DNA from: Thermodesulfovibrio sp. | Lineage (GTDB): Bacteria; Nitrospirota; Thermodesulfovibrionia; Thermodesulfovibrionales; Thermodesulfovibrionaceae | Length of the DNA: 64,000 nt | Assembly (NCBI GenBank): GCA_020725335.1 | Contig: DYFF01000003.1 | Span: forward strand, 101,526-165,525 | Reading direction: 5' to 3' | Position numbers and translations under genes: made by a program | The notes under the pieces: generated by a model | Told to the model about the DNA's origin: nothing | Database searches by the model: none | The model's input: the letters and a program-made list of their open reading frames with translations, nothing else | Part shown: positions 30,116 to 40,926 of the stretch, piece by piece | Layout of the letters: the number at the start of each line of letters is the position of its first letter | How positions within the stretch are numbered: position 1 is the first letter of the stretch

Positions 30116-31080
30116 ATTTCAACTCTATATTCAAAGAATACGAAGAAGAATTAAAGGAAGTAGAAAAGGAACTTGCCAATATTTTTCAATCTGAAGCAAC
30201 CTTAATACCCACAATAGGTGCATATATAATAAATTCAGGTGGCAAAAGGCTAAGACCTCTTTTTTTACTTCTCAGTGCTGACCTTGCTGGATATAAAGGG
30301 TACAAAAGAGTCATACTCGCTGCAGTAATAGAAGCACTTCACACCGCCAGTCTTCTACACGATGATGTGGTTGATGAGGCAGAAATACGAAGAGGTAGAA
30401 AGTCTGCTAACAGAATATGGGGTAATCAGGTTGTTGTGCTTCTCGGAGATTACCTCTATGCAAAGGCTCTGCATCTGAGTGTGGCACAGGAAAGTTTACC
30501 GATTATGGAAGCCCTTTCTCGTGCAACTTCTCAAATGGCAGAGGGAGAAATCCTCCAACTTATGAAAGCAGGAGACCCATCGATTACTTTTGAGGACTAT
30601 ATAAAAATAATAACAGGCAAAACTGCTGGACTTATTACTGCAGCCTGCAGAATTGCAGGACTTCTTGCCAATCTACCTCAAGAAAAAATACAAGCTTTAA
30701 CAGACTTCGGACATAACTTGGGTATAGCTTTTCAAATGATAGATGACATTCTTGACTATGTGGCAGAGGAAAAAGATTTGGGTAAAAAATTAGGTAAAGA
30801 CTTAATGGAAGGTAAAATTACCCTTCCCCTTATTGAACTTTTGAAAATGGCTAAGGAAAAGGACGAAATTGTTGAGATTATAAAAGGGGAGAGATTCTCT
30901 GAAGAAAATCTTTCAAAAATTTTATACTATCTAAAAAAATATAATTCCATAGCCTCCTCTATGGAGATAGCAAAAGAATATATTCAAAAAGCAAAAGATG
31001 CAATTATGATATTCCCTCCTTCACCACATAGACAAACTCTTTTTAATATATCCGATTACATTTTACAGAGGAATAAATGA
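30112..31080 (+). CDS. polyprenyl diphosphate synthase
   Basis: [37 protein letters not shown] start. Confidence 0.94.
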   Translation: MNFNSIFKEYEEELKEVEKELANIFQSEATLIPTIGAYIINSGGKRLRPLFLLLSADLAGYKGYKRVILAAVIEALHTASLLHDDVVDEAEIRRGRKSANRIWGNQVVVLLGDYLYAKALHLSVAQESLPIMEALSRATSQMAEGEILQLMKAGDPSITFEDYIKIITGKTAGLITAACRIAGLLANLPQEKIQALTDFGHNLGIAFQMIDDILDYVAEEKDLGKKLGKDLMEGKITLPLIELLKMAKEKDEIVEIIKGERFSEENLSKILYYLKKYNSIASSMEIAKEYIQKAKDAIMIFPPSPHRQTLFNISDYILQRNK

Positions 31081-31081
31081 C

Positions 31082-31837
31082 ATGGCTTTGATTCTTGTTA
31101 CCAATGATGACGGTTTTTTTTCTAAGGGGATACAAACTGTTGCAGAGGCATTAAAAGAACTTGGTGAAGTTTACATAGTTGCACCAGACAGAGATCGTTC
31201 AGCAGTAAGCCATGCCCTCACAATGCACCGACCTCTTAAAGTCGACTTAATAAAAGAAGGATGCTACAGCGTAAACGGAACACCCACTGATTGCGTGGTT
31301 GTAGGTGTAAAAAAAATCTTACCCCGTGAACCAGACCTTTTAGTGTCAGGTATAAACAAGGGTGCTAATTTAGGTGAAGATGTGACTTATTCAGGGACAG
31401 TATCTGCAGCCATTGAAGGAACTATTCTTGGTGTGCCCTCCTTTGCCATTTCACTTGTTGGAGATAGACCCTTCAAATATGAAACAGCAAGCCATTTTGC
31501 AATCAGACTTGCCAAGTTTATTATTGAAAAAGGTCTTCCACCCGACACTCTTTTAAATGTTAATGTTCCTAATAAAAGCTTGCAAGAAATAAATGGAATA
31601 AAAGTAACAAAGCAGGGAAAAAGGTCCTATGAAAACTCCATTCATGAAATTTATTCACCCTGGGGAGAAAAACAATACTGGATAGGTGGAGGAGTTGTTT
31701 CTTGGCAAAAGATGGAAAACACAGACATTCAGGCAATTATGGAAGGATATGTGTCAGTCACTCCTCTCCATATTGATTTAACCAATCATCAGGCTTTAGA
31801 TTATCTTATAGAAAATGAAATTGAAAAAAGAATATGA
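31082..31837 (+). CDS. surE: 5'-nucleotidase SurE
   Basis: ILVTNDDGFFSKGI, VSGINKGANLGEDVTYSGTVSAA. Confidence 0.96.
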   Translation: MALILVTNDDGFFSKGIQTVAEALKELGEVYIVAPDRDRSAVSHALTMHRPLKVDLIKEGCYSVNGTPTDCVVVGVKKILPREPDLLVSGINKGANLGEDVTYSGTVSAAIEGTILGVPSFAISLVGDRPFKYETASHFAIRLAKFIIEKGLPPDTLLNVNVPNKSLQEINGIKVTKQGKRSYENSIHEIYSPWGEKQYWIGGGVVSWQKMENTDIQAIMEGYVSVTPLHIDLTNHQALDYLIENEIEKRI

Positions 31838-33200
31838 TGTAATAGTCGTTGGTGCAGGACCTGCAGGAATATTTACAGCCTTAGAAATAATTCAAAACAC
31901 CTCATTAAAAGTTTTAATCATTGAAAAAGGCAAAAGCATTGAAAAAAGAAAATGTCCTATGGAGGAAACGGGAAAGTGCATGGACTGCCCTGTCTGCGAC
32001 ATTATAAGTGGATGGGGAGGTGCTGGTGCTTACAGCGATGGCAAATTGAATTTATCTCCTTCTATCGGAGGATTTTTAGATAAATACATTGATAGGCAAA
32101 AACTCTCAAAAACCATTGATTACGTAGATAAATTATATCTTAAATTTGGTGCTCCAAGTAAAACTTTTGAGCCAGATAGAGAAACTTTTGAAAAAATTAA
32201 AGCCGAGTCAGCCAAAAAAGGACTTCTATTAGTTCCATCAAAAATAAGGCATATTGGCACAGAAAAATGTTTTCATATTCTAAAGGCTATGAAAGAAACT
32301 TTACAAAAAAGAGTTGACTTCCTTTTCAATATATCAGCAAATAGAATAATTGTAGAAAAGGGAAAAGTAAAAGGGATTGAACTTACAAATGGAAATCAGC
32401 TTAAAGCGAAATATGTTGTATTAGCTCCTGGAAGAGGCGGTAGTAAGTGGCTCAGTGAAGAAGCCCAAAGGCTTAAATTAGGAACTGAACTCAATCCTGT
32501 TGATATTGGCGTGAGAGTAGAGGTCTCCGCCTCTATATGTGAAAACCTTACAAGTATTCTTTATGAGCCAAAGTTTATCTATTATTCAAAAACTTTTGAT
32601 GATATGGTAAGAACTTTCTGTGTTAATCCCTACGGTGAAGTTGTGCGAGAAAACATTAATAGTATATGGACTGTAAATGGTCATAGTTACGCAGACAGAA
32701 AAACAGACAACACTAATTTTGCCATCTTATCAAGTACATACTTTACAGAACCCTTCAGAGAACCTATTTTATATGGACAATACATTGCAAGGCTGGCAAA
32801 CTTTCTTGGACAAGGAGTCTTAATTCAGCGACTTGGTGACTTGAAAAAAGGAAGAAGGTCAACCATAGAGAGAATATCCCGCAATCCTGTTAAGCCAACA
32901 CTTAAAGATGCCACGCCTGGAGATTTAAGCTTTGTTTTGCCCTATCGTTATCTTGTAAATATCCTTGAAATGCTTGAAGCTCTTGATAGAATAATGCCTG
33001 GGATAAATTCTCCTCAAACTTTGCTTTATGGAGTAGAGGTGAAACTCTATAGCATGAGACTTAAATTAAACAAATGTCTTGAAACAGAAATAAAAAACCT
33101 CTTTGCTGCTGGCGATGGTGCAGGTATTTCAAGGGGCTTGATTCAAGCCTCAGCATCTGGTATTCTTGTAGCAAGGGAGATAATTAATCGCCATGGATAG
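31815..33200 (+). CDS. FAD-dependent dehydrogenase (COG2509-like)
   Basis: DVIVVGAGPAGIFTALE, SGWGGAGAYSDGKLNL. Confidence 0.87.
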   Translation: MKLKKEYDVIVVGAGPAGIFTALEIIQNTSLKVLIIEKGKSIEKRKCPMEETGKCMDCPVCDIISGWGGAGAYSDGKLNLSPSIGGFLDKYIDRQKLSKTIDYVDKLYLKFGAPSKTFEPDRETFEKIKAESAKKGLLLVPSKIRHIGTEKCFHILKAMKETLQKRVDFLFNISANRIIVEKGKVKGIELTNGNQLKAKYVVLAPGRGGSKWLSEEAQRLKLGTELNPVDIGVRVEVSASICENLTSILYEPKFIYYSKTFDDMVRTFCVNPYGEVVRENINSIWTVNGHSYADRKTDNTNFAILSSTYFTEPFREPILYGQYIARLANFLGQGVLIQRLGDLKKGRRSTIERISRNPVKPTLKDATPGDLSFVLPYRYLVNILEMLEALDRIMPGINSPQTLLYGVEVKLYSMRLKLNKCLETEIKNLFAAGDGAGISRGLIQASASGILVAREIINRHG

Positions 33201-33840
33201 ATACAAAAAATTAAGAGAATGGATGGTTGAAACACAAATTGTTGAAAGAGGGATAAAGGATAAACGCGTTATAGAAGTAATGAAAAAAATCCCGAGACAT
33301 CTATTTGTGCCAGAAGATATTATGGATGATGCTTACGATGACAGAGCGCTACCAATTGGTCATGGTCAGACAATTTCCCAGCCCTATATAGTAGCTTTAA
33401 TGACAGAATTACTTGAGGTTAAAGGAGACGAAAAGGTTCTTGAAATTGGTACAGGTTCAGGATATCAGGCAGCAATTCTTGCAGAACTCGTAAAGGAAGT
33501 TCACACAATTGAAAGAATTGAAGCCCTTGCTGAGGAAGCAAGGAAAAAATTTGAAAAATTAGGCTATAAAAATATCAAAGTTTACATAAAAGACGGCACA
33601 GAAGGGTTACCCCAAGAAGCACCTTTTGACAGAATAATAATAACAGCTGCTACTCCCAAAATTCCCGAACCCCTTATTGCTCAACTTAAAGAAGGGGGTA
33701 TTATCGTTGCTCCTGTCGGTGAAAGATACTCCCAATACATGCTTAAGGCAGAGAAAAAAGAAGGCAAACTTGAAGAACATTATCTAATCCCTGTTGCCTT
33801 TGTTCCACTAATAGGCAAATACGGCTGGCAAGATTCATAA
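33193..33840 (+). CDS. pcm: protein-L-isoaspartate O-methyltransferase
   Basis: GHGQTISQPYIVALMTELL, VLEIGTGSGYQAAILAEL. Confidence 0.95.
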   Translation: MDRYKKLREWMVETQIVERGIKDKRVIEVMKKIPRHLFVPEDIMDDAYDDRALPIGHGQTISQPYIVALMTELLEVKGDEKVLEIGTGSGYQAAILAELVKEVHTIERIEALAEEARKKFEKLGYKNIKVYIKDGTEGLPQEAPFDRIIITAATPKIPEPLIAQLKEGGIIVAPVGERYSQYMLKAEKKEGKLEEHYLIPVAFVPLIGKYGWQDS

Positions 33841-33951
33841 GTTTGAATAATTTTAGCAATCCCAGTCAATTTAAGTTAAAATATTAAGAGCTATCTTATC
33901 TCTGCCTTGCAGGGCGAATTGCTTTGAACATATATGGAGGAATAGATAAGG

Positions 33952-35484
33952 GTGAATAAAGGTAAGGTTTATCTTGTAGGGGCAGGCCCTGGAGATGCAG
34001 GCTTAATTACTCTAAAGGGTATTAGAGCCATTCAATTGTCTGACTGTATTGTATATGATTTCCACATAAATCCTCGTCTTTTAACCTATGCAAAGGAAGG
34101 TGCCGAATTTGTCTATGCAGGTAAGAGGGGTGGACATCATGAAATGACTCAGGATGAAATAAATGCAGTTTTAGTGCAAAAAGCAAAGGAAGGCAAAAGA
34201 GTATGCAGACTCAAAGGTGGTGACCCCTTTGTTTTTGGTAGAGGTGGAGAGGAAGTAGAGATTCTCCACGAAGAAGGTATAGAGTTTGAGATAATTCCCG
34301 GAATAAGCTCTGTAATTGCTGTTCCTGCTTATGCAGGCATTCCTGTTACCCATAGGAAAGTTTCTTCTGCTTTTACAGTAATCACAGGGAATGAAGACCT
34401 TTCAAAACAAGACAGAATTTTCACCCATATCAGAGCTTCCAATGCAGCTGAAACAATGATTTTTCTGATGTGTGTGCGAAACCTTGAAACAATCACAGTC
34501 AAACTAATTCAGGAAGGACTCAAACCAGAGACTCCCTCTGCTATAATCCGATGGGGGACAAGACCTGAACAAAAGGTATTAACAGCAACAATTTCTGAGA
34601 TTGCCCAGCTTGCAAAGGAGCATAAAATTTCTCCTCCGGCCATTCTTGTAATCGGTGATGTGGTCTCTCTTAGAGAGAAGTTAAACTGGTATGAAAAAAA
34701 GCCACTTCATGGGCATAGAATTCTAATTACAAGACAGTTAACTGAGGAATACCTATCCCTTGAAGACATGGGAGCTGAACTTTTCGTATTTCCTACAATA
34801 GCCTTTTTAGCACCAGAAGATTATACAGAATTAGATAGAGCAATAGAGAAAATTGAAGAATATCAATTTATTGTCTTTCCCTCACCAAGAGGGGTTAAAT
34901 TCTTTTTTGAACGATTTATGACACTTGGCAAAGATATGAGAAACTTAAGAGGGATTTTAATATGTGCAATTGGTCGGGAGACTGCAAAAAGTTTAAGGGA
35001 TTACGGTATAAATGCTGATATAGTTCCTGAGGAATTTAATTCAGAGGCTATGGCAAAAACTATAAGGGAAGAGATTCTTCGCTTCGCTTCGGCTCAAAAT
35101 GAGGGGAAAAGAATTCTTTATCCCCGTTCAGATATTGCATTAAAAGGTTTTGTTGAAGAAATGGAAAAATATGGAATCAAAGTAGATGCACCTATCACAT
35201 ACAGAACAGTAAAACCTACAGAGCATGGGAAAAGACTTGCAAGATTTCTAAGAGAGGGCAAAATAACAATCGCTACCTTTACTTCTCCTTCAAGCTTTAA
35301 TAACTTGATAGATATTCTTAAAGATGATGCCAGAGATATGCTCAAAGAAGTTGTTATTGCTGCAATAGGCAAAACTACTGCAAAGGCAATTGAAGATGCA
35401 GGCTATAAAGTAAACATAATTCCTGAAAAATCAACAATAAAAGACATGGTGGAGGCAATCATAAAATGGGCACAACAGAAATAG
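33952..35484 (+). CDS. cobA-hemD: uroporphyrinogen-III C-methyltransferase / uroporphyrinogen-III synthase fusion
   Basis: KVYLVGAGPGDAGLITLKG, GGDPFVFGRGGEE, C-terminal HemD domain. Confidence 0.94.
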   Translation: MNKGKVYLVGAGPGDAGLITLKGIRAIQLSDCIVYDFHINPRLLTYAKEGAEFVYAGKRGGHHEMTQDEINAVLVQKAKEGKRVCRLKGGDPFVFGRGGEEVEILHEEGIEFEIIPGISSVIAVPAYAGIPVTHRKVSSAFTVITGNEDLSKQDRIFTHIRASNAAETMIFLMCVRNLETITVKLIQEGLKPETPSAIIRWGTRPEQKVLTATISEIAQLAKEHKISPPAILVIGDVVSLREKLNWYEKKPLHGHRILITRQLTEEYLSLEDMGAELFVFPTIAFLAPEDYTELDRAIEKIEEYQFIVFPSPRGVKFFFERFMTLGKDMRNLRGILICAIGRETAKSLRDYGINADIVPEEFNSEAMAKTIREEILRFASAQNEGKRILYPRSDIALKGFVEEMEKYGIKVDAPITYRTVKPTEHGKRLARFLREGKITIATFTSPSSFNNLIDILKDDARDMLKEVVIAAIGKTTAKAIEDAGYKVNIIPEKSTIKDMVEAIIKWAQQK

Positions 35485-36812
35485 TTGTAGTAGGTGGTGG
35501 CATTTCAGGGCTTTCCTTTGCCTATTTTTTACTTAAGAAAAATCCCCAGCTTAACATAAAAATAATTGAAGCAGAAAAGAGAGCAGGTGGGAAAATAATT
35601 ACAGAAAAAGCTTCAGGTTTTCTTTGTGAAGGTGGTGTTAATGGCTTTTTGAGTAATAAACCTTCTACTTTAAATCTTGCAAGCCAGTTAAGTTTAGAAC
35701 CTCTTAAAGGAAGCGAAGATTCAAAAATCAGATACATTCTAATTGATGGAAAACTTACAAGAGTTCCTGATAATCCGCTCAAGTTTTTTCTATCGCCTCT
35801 TCTTTCCTTTTCTGGGAAAATAAGAATGCTCAGAGAATACTTTACTCCGCCAGTAAAAGAGGATTTAGACGAAACTGTGGAAAGCTTTGTATCCCGAAGA
35901 GTTGGAAGAGAATTTTACGAAAAACTCATTGATGCCATGTCAACGGGAATTTACGCAGGAGACCCAACAAAAATGAGCATGAAAAGCTGTTTTCCTAAAG
36001 TTTACTGGCTTGAAAAAAAATACGGCGGACTTATAAAGGGATTAATTGCCCTTAAAAAAGAAAAAAAGGATGCTAAAGCTCAGCCCTCAGCTGTTTTAAT
36101 GTCCTTTAGCGGAGGAATGGGTGAACTCATTGGAAGCCTTGAGAACTATCTCTCCTCAAAAATTTTAAGTGAGAAGAAAGTTTTAAGTATAGAAAAAAAA
36201 GGAAATCACTTCACAGTTAATCTAAATGATGGAAGCAGTATTGAGGCAGAGAAAGTTATACTTGCCTGTCCTGCCCATGAATCAGCAGAGATATTGAAAG
36301 AATTAGATAAAGAAATCTCAGGTATTTTAAAAACCATACCCTATCCACCCTTAAGTGTTGTTGCTTTTGGATTTAGAAAGGGGCAAATAGGCTTTGGAAC
36401 TTCTCTCTATGGCTTTTTAATTCCTAATAGGGAGAAGAGAAAAATTCTTGGAACTCTTTTTGACTCAAGCATCTTCCCTAACAGAGCACCTGAAGGCTAT
36501 GTTCTACTTAGAAGCATGATTGGAGGAAGAAGAGCACCAGAACTTGCAATGCTGCCTGATGAAAAGCTTATTGATACAGCTTTGTCAGAGTTAAAGCCAC
36601 TTTTGAATATTAAAGGAGAACCTGAGTTTATAAAAATATTCCGATGGGAAAAAGCAATTCCTCAGTATGAATTAGGGCATGAAGAAAAACTAAATCGCAT
36701 ACAGCAGGCACTTTCCAAATTTCCCGGCCTTTACTTAACAGGTAATGCTTATAAAGGTGTTAGTGTTAATGACTGTATAGAAAATTCTTTAAAATTAGCT
36801 GAACAAATTTAA
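35466..36812 (+). CDS. hemY: protoporphyrinogen oxidase (HemY/HemG type)
   Basis: IVVVGGGISGLSFAYFL, YAGDPTKMSMKSCFPK, NAYKGVSVNDCI. Confidence 0.93.
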   Translation: MGTTEIVVVGGGISGLSFAYFLLKKNPQLNIKIIEAEKRAGGKIITEKASGFLCEGGVNGFLSNKPSTLNLASQLSLEPLKGSEDSKIRYILIDGKLTRVPDNPLKFFLSPLLSFSGKIRMLREYFTPPVKEDLDETVESFVSRRVGREFYEKLIDAMSTGIYAGDPTKMSMKSCFPKVYWLEKKYGGLIKGLIALKKEKKDAKAQPSAVLMSFSGGMGELIGSLENYLSSKILSEKKVLSIEKKGNHFTVNLNDGSSIEAEKVILACPAHESAEILKELDKEISGILKTIPYPPLSVVAFGFRKGQIGFGTSLYGFLIPNREKRKILGTLFDSSIFPNRAPEGYVLLRSMIGGRRAPELAMLPDEKLIDTALSELKPLLNIKGEPEFIKIFRWEKAIPQYELGHEEKLNRIQQALSKFPGLYLTGNAYKGVSVNDCIENSLKLAEQI

Positions 36813-36836
36813 CAATAAAAAGCCGAGCTTATAACT

Positions 36837-36920
36837 TAAATTAAAATTATAAAGCAGCATAGCTTTACGTCTTTTTTCAAAATAAAATCTCTATTTAAGG
36901 CAGAGACTAATTTTAATTTA
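36837..36920. repeat. 84-bp element with 13-bp inverted ends and a 28-nt core shared with 63812-63839
   Basis: TAAATTAAAATTA...TAATTTTAATTTA flanking TTACGTCTTTTTTCAAAATAAAATCTCT. Confidence 0.55.
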
Positions 36921-37002
36921 GATTTTTAATGATTCAATTCAAACATAGAAAAATTTTTCTAAATCGTGTATAATTTATTGATTTAAGGTTTTATCTCTCG
37001 CT

Positions 37003-37533
37003 ATGGAAAAAGAACTTCTCAATGAGCAGGAAATAGAAAGAATCCTAACCAGGATTACCTACGAGATATTGGAAAAAAACAAGGGAGCTGAAAATATTTG
37101 CCTAATAGGGATTGTAACAGGCGGCGTATATCTTGCTGAAAGAATTAAGAGAAAAATAAAGGAAACAGAAGGTATGGATGTGCCAACAGGTGTTCTTGAT
37201 ATATCTTTTTACAGAGACGATATTAATCTATCAAAAAAACGGAAGGCTATTAAACCTACTAATATTCCCTTTAACATTGATGAAAAAAGGGTTATATTAA
37301 TTGACGATGTCCTCTACACAGGAAGGTCTACCCGTGCTGCAATGGATGCACTCATGGATTTTGGTAGACCATCAGAAATTCAACTTGCTGTATTGATAGA
37401 TAGAGGGCATAGGGAACTACCAATTATGCCAAACTACACAGGTAAGTATATCCCTACTTCAAGGAATGAAAAGATAAAAGTTTACCTGAGGGAAATTTCA
37501 GGGAAAGATTCAGTTGTACTAATTACACAATGA
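37003..37533 (+). CDS. pyrR: bifunctional pyr operon regulator / uracil phosphoribosyltransferase
   Basis: GIVTGGVYLAERI, VILIDDVLYTGRSTRAAMDAL; TATAAT at 36967-36972. Confidence 0.94.
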   Translation: MEKELLNEQEIERILTRITYEILEKNKGAENICLIGIVTGGVYLAERIKRKIKETEGMDVPTGVLDISFYRDDINLSKKRKAIKPTNIPFNIDEKRVILIDDVLYTGRSTRAAMDALMDFGRPSEIQLAVLIDRGHRELPIMPNYTGKYIPTSRNEKIKVYLREISGKDSVVLITQ

Positions 37534-38438
37534 AAGACCTTGTAGGAATAAAAGAGCTTTCAAGGCATGAAATTGAGGAAATCCTCAATACAGCTAAAGC
37601 TTTTAAAGAAGTCCTTCAAAGAGATATTAAAAAAGTTCCAACCCTAAGAGGTAAAACAGCTATTAATCTTTTCTTTGAACCTTCTACAAGAACACGCACA
37701 TCTTTTGAGCTTGCTGAGAAGCGTCTTAGTCTTGATGTGCTTAATTTTTCTGTTAGCACAAGCAGTGTTGTAAAGGGTGAAACTCTTTATGACACCTTAA
37801 AAACAATTGAGGCATATAATGTGGATTATATCGTCATGAGGCATTCTTCTTCAGGTTCTGCAAGATTTGTAGCAGAACATACACCAGCTTCTGTGATAAA
37901 CGCAGGTGATGGCACAAATGAGCATCCTACACAGGCATTGCTTGATGCCTTCAGTATTATTGAAGTAAAAGGAAGACTTGATGGACTTAAAATAGCTATA
38001 GTCGGAGATATTAATCATAGTAGAGTTGCTCGCTCAAATCTTTATCTGCTGAGTAAGTTTGATACTCAAATAAATTTCGTAGGACCTCCCACTCTACTCC
38101 CCTTAGAAGCACCTGATAACGTAAAAATTTTTTATGATCTAAAAGAAGGTATAAAAAATGCTGATGTGGTAATGCTTCTAAGAGTTCAGCTTGAAAGACA
38201 AAAGGGAGCATACATTCCTTCGCTAAAAGAGTACTCCCATGTATGGGGAGTAAAGAAAGAGGCATTTTCTTATCTTAAAAATGATACAATCATAATGCAT
38301 CCTGGTCCTATGAATAGAGGTGTAGAGATTTCAACAGAGATTGCAGACAGTTCACGTTCCATTATTTTAAAACAGGTAACAAATGGAATTGCTACGAGAA
38401 TGGCTGTGATTTATTTGTTAACACCTAAGGAGGCTTAG
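37530..38438 (+). CDS. pyrB: aspartate carbamoyltransferase catalytic subunit
   Basis: FFEPSTRTRTSFELAEKRL, HPTQALLDAF. Confidence 0.96.
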   Translation: MKDLVGIKELSRHEIEEILNTAKAFKEVLQRDIKKVPTLRGKTAINLFFEPSTRTRTSFELAEKRLSLDVLNFSVSTSSVVKGETLYDTLKTIEAYNVDYIVMRHSSSGSARFVAEHTPASVINAGDGTNEHPTQALLDAFSIIEVKGRLDGLKIAIVGDINHSRVARSNLYLLSKFDTQINFVGPPTLLPLEAPDNVKIFYDLKEGIKNADVVMLLRVQLERQKGAYIPSLKEYSHVWGVKKEAFSYLKNDTIIMHPGPMNRGVEISTEIADSSRSIILKQVTNGIATRMAVIYLLTPKEA

Positions 38439-39749
38439 TTGATTATTAAAATTTATAACGCTTCCATAGTTGATCCCTTTACGAATAAAGAGGGAATTGT
38501 TGATATAGTTGTTGATGAAGGTATAATTTCGAATGTTAAGTTTAAGAGGAAAATTAAATCTATTACCTTAAACCTTAGAACCTCACCCTCTATTTTAGAG
38601 ATAGACGCCCAAGGACTTTATGTCTTCCCAGGGTTAATAGACATTCATACCCATTTAAGAGAACCAGGATATGAATATAAAGAGACCATTCGCACTGGAA
38701 CTCTTGCTGCTGTAAAGGGTGGATTTACCTCTATATGTTGTATGGCAAACACTAATCCTGTGAATGATAATCCAGAAGTTACATATTATATACTTGCTAA
38801 AGCTAAGGAAGAAGGTAGTTGTGACGTGTATCCAATTGGAGCTATAACAAAAGGACTTAAAGGAGATGAAATCTCTGATATGGCTATGTTAAAAGAAGCA
38901 GGTTGTATTGCTTTTTCTGATGATGGCATGCCTGTAATGAACTCTCTTATTATGAGAAGAGCCCTTGAATATTCAAAAGCAGTAGGCGCCCCAATAATTT
39001 CACATTGCGAAGACTTGAATTTAAGTGAAGATGGGGTAATGAACGAGGGAAAACTTTCCTTTTATCTTGGGCTTAAAGGAATTCCTAAAGCATCAGAAGA
39101 GGTAATGATAGCAAGAGATATAATTTTAAGTAAAAATCTTAAAACACCTATTCATATTGCCCATGTCTCAACAAGCGGTTCTATTGAATTAATAAAAAAA
39201 GCTAAGGAAGATGGTGTATTTGTCACAGCCGAAACCTGTCCTCATTATTTTACTCTTACAGAGGATGCTGTGCAAAATTACAACACTAACGCTAAAGTAA
39301 ATCCTCCTTTACGTTCAGAAAAAGACCGTGAAGCAATAAAAGAAGCATTAAAATATGGAATAATTGATGTTATCGCTACAGACCATGCCCCACATCACAT
39401 AGACGAGAAAAAAGTACCTTTTCAGGAAGCATTAAATGGTATTTCAAGTCTTGAAACAGCCTTTGCCCTTAGTCTTAACCTTGTACATGAAGGTATTTTA
39501 AGCATTAGAGAACTTATTGAAAAGCTAACTATCAATCCTTCAAAAATTTTAAAAATACATAAAAAGGGAATAGTTGAAGGAAGTCAGGCTGATATAATTC
39601 TCGTTGACATAAATAAAAAATGGACAGTAAATAAGGATAATTTTTCGTCACTTGGCAAAAATACGCCCTTTGATGGTTGGGAGTTAAAGGGAAAAGTCTT
39701 GCTTACAGTTAAAGGAAAGAAAATTTTTGATATGAGAGGAGAAAATTAA
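38439..39749 (+). CDS. pyrC: dihydroorotase
   Basis: GLIDIHTHLREPGYEYKE, ATDHAPHH; TTG start. Confidence 0.95.
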   Translation: MIIKIYNASIVDPFTNKEGIVDIVVDEGIISNVKFKRKIKSITLNLRTSPSILEIDAQGLYVFPGLIDIHTHLREPGYEYKETIRTGTLAAVKGGFTSICCMANTNPVNDNPEVTYYILAKAKEEGSCDVYPIGAITKGLKGDEISDMAMLKEAGCIAFSDDGMPVMNSLIMRRALEYSKAVGAPIISHCEDLNLSEDGVMNEGKLSFYLGLKGIPKASEEVMIARDIILSKNLKTPIHIAHVSTSGSIELIKKAKEDGVFVTAETCPHYFTLTEDAVQNYNTNAKVNPPLRSEKDREAIKEALKYGIIDVIATDHAPHHIDEKKVPFQEALNGISSLETAFALSLNLVHEGILSIRELIEKLTINPSKILKIHKKGIVEGSQADIILVDINKKWTVNKDNFSSLGKNTPFDGWELKGKVLLTVKGKKIFDMRGEN

Positions 39750-40840
39750 TGAAAAAAGCAATTTTAGTCCTTAAAGATGGGACTATTTTTGAAGGTTTCT
39801 CCTTTGGAGCAGAAGGAGAATCAATAGGAGAGGTAGTTTTTAATACTTCTATGACAGGTTATCAGGAAATACTTACAGACCCTTCTTATAAAGGACAGAT
39901 TGTGGTAATGACCTATACACAGATTGGAAATTACGGCGTAAATGAAGAAGATGTTGAATCTATTGGGGGTCCTAAGGTAGAGGGCTTTGTAGTAAGAGAA
40001 TATAAGGATTATCCGAGCAACTGGCGAGCAGAGGAAAGCCTTGGGAAATATCTAAAAAAGCATAATATTGTTGGTATTCAAGGAATTGATACTCGTGCCC
40101 TAACAAAACATTTAAGAGACAAAGGTGCTCAGATGGGGATTATCTCAACAGAAGACCTTGATCCTGTAAGTCTTCAACAGAAAGTTGTAACACATCCTGA
40201 TATTTCAGAAATTGACCATGTAAGTAACATGATGTGTAAAGAACCTTATTGGTTTTATAAAGATAACAACCTCCCTCTCTGCATAGTTTATGACTATGGA
40301 GTTAAGCTTAACATACTGAGAAATTTAAAAAGAGTTGGGTTTTCAGTTTATGTTGCACCTGGCAAAACCCCTGCTGAAGTTCTGCTTGATATGAACCCTA
40401 ACTGTATAATGTTAAGTAACGGTCCTGGTGACCCTCAAATTCTTACTTATGCAGTGGAAAATATAAAAAAATTAATTGGCAAAAAACCTCTTTTTGGTAT
40501 ATGTCTTGGTCATCAACTAATCGGCCTTGCTTTAGGAGGTAGAACATATAAGTTAAAATTTGGCCATCATGGAGGAAATCATCCTGTGAAGGATTTAAAA
40601 ACAGAAAGGATCGCAATTACAGCACAGAATCACAATTACTGTGTTGATATCAACAGTTTAAATGGTCAGGTAAGATTAACCCATAAAAACCTATATGACG
40701 GAACAGAAGAAGGGATGGAACATGTGGAATACCCCATTTTCTCAGTTCAACACCATCCTGAGGCAGGACCTGGTCCAAATGATGCTCTTGATGTTTTCGA
40801 AAGATTTAGAGAAATTGTGAAAGATTATGAAAAAATATAA
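39749..40840 (+). CDS. carA: carbamoyl-phosphate synthase small subunit
   Basis: GFSFGAEGESIGEVVFNTSMTGYQEILTDPSY, FGICLGHQLIGLALGG. Confidence 0.96.
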   Translation: MKKAILVLKDGTIFEGFSFGAEGESIGEVVFNTSMTGYQEILTDPSYKGQIVVMTYTQIGNYGVNEEDVESIGGPKVEGFVVREYKDYPSNWRAEESLGKYLKKHNIVGIQGIDTRALTKHLRDKGAQMGIISTEDLDPVSLQQKVVTHPDISEIDHVSNMMCKEPYWFYKDNNLPLCIVYDYGVKLNILRNLKRVGFSVYVAPGKTPAEVLLDMNPNCIMLSNGPGDPQILTYAVENIKKLIGKKPLFGICLGHQLIGLALGGRTYKLKFGHHGGNHPVKDLKTERIAITAQNHNYCVDINSLNGQVRLTHKNLYDGTEEGMEHVEYPIFSVQHHPEAGPGPNDALDVFERFREIVKDYEKI

Positions 40841-40926
40841 CCTAATTTTAAAAAATTTTAAAAAGGAGATTAATCGGTTAAATAAAGGGTAAAGACTAAA
40901 AGGATTGGAGGAATTTTTAAAAGAAT

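Noticed and set aside
36837-36920. CRISPR-like repeat
   Set aside because: Only one copy here and one 27 kb away; no repeat-spacer periodicity.
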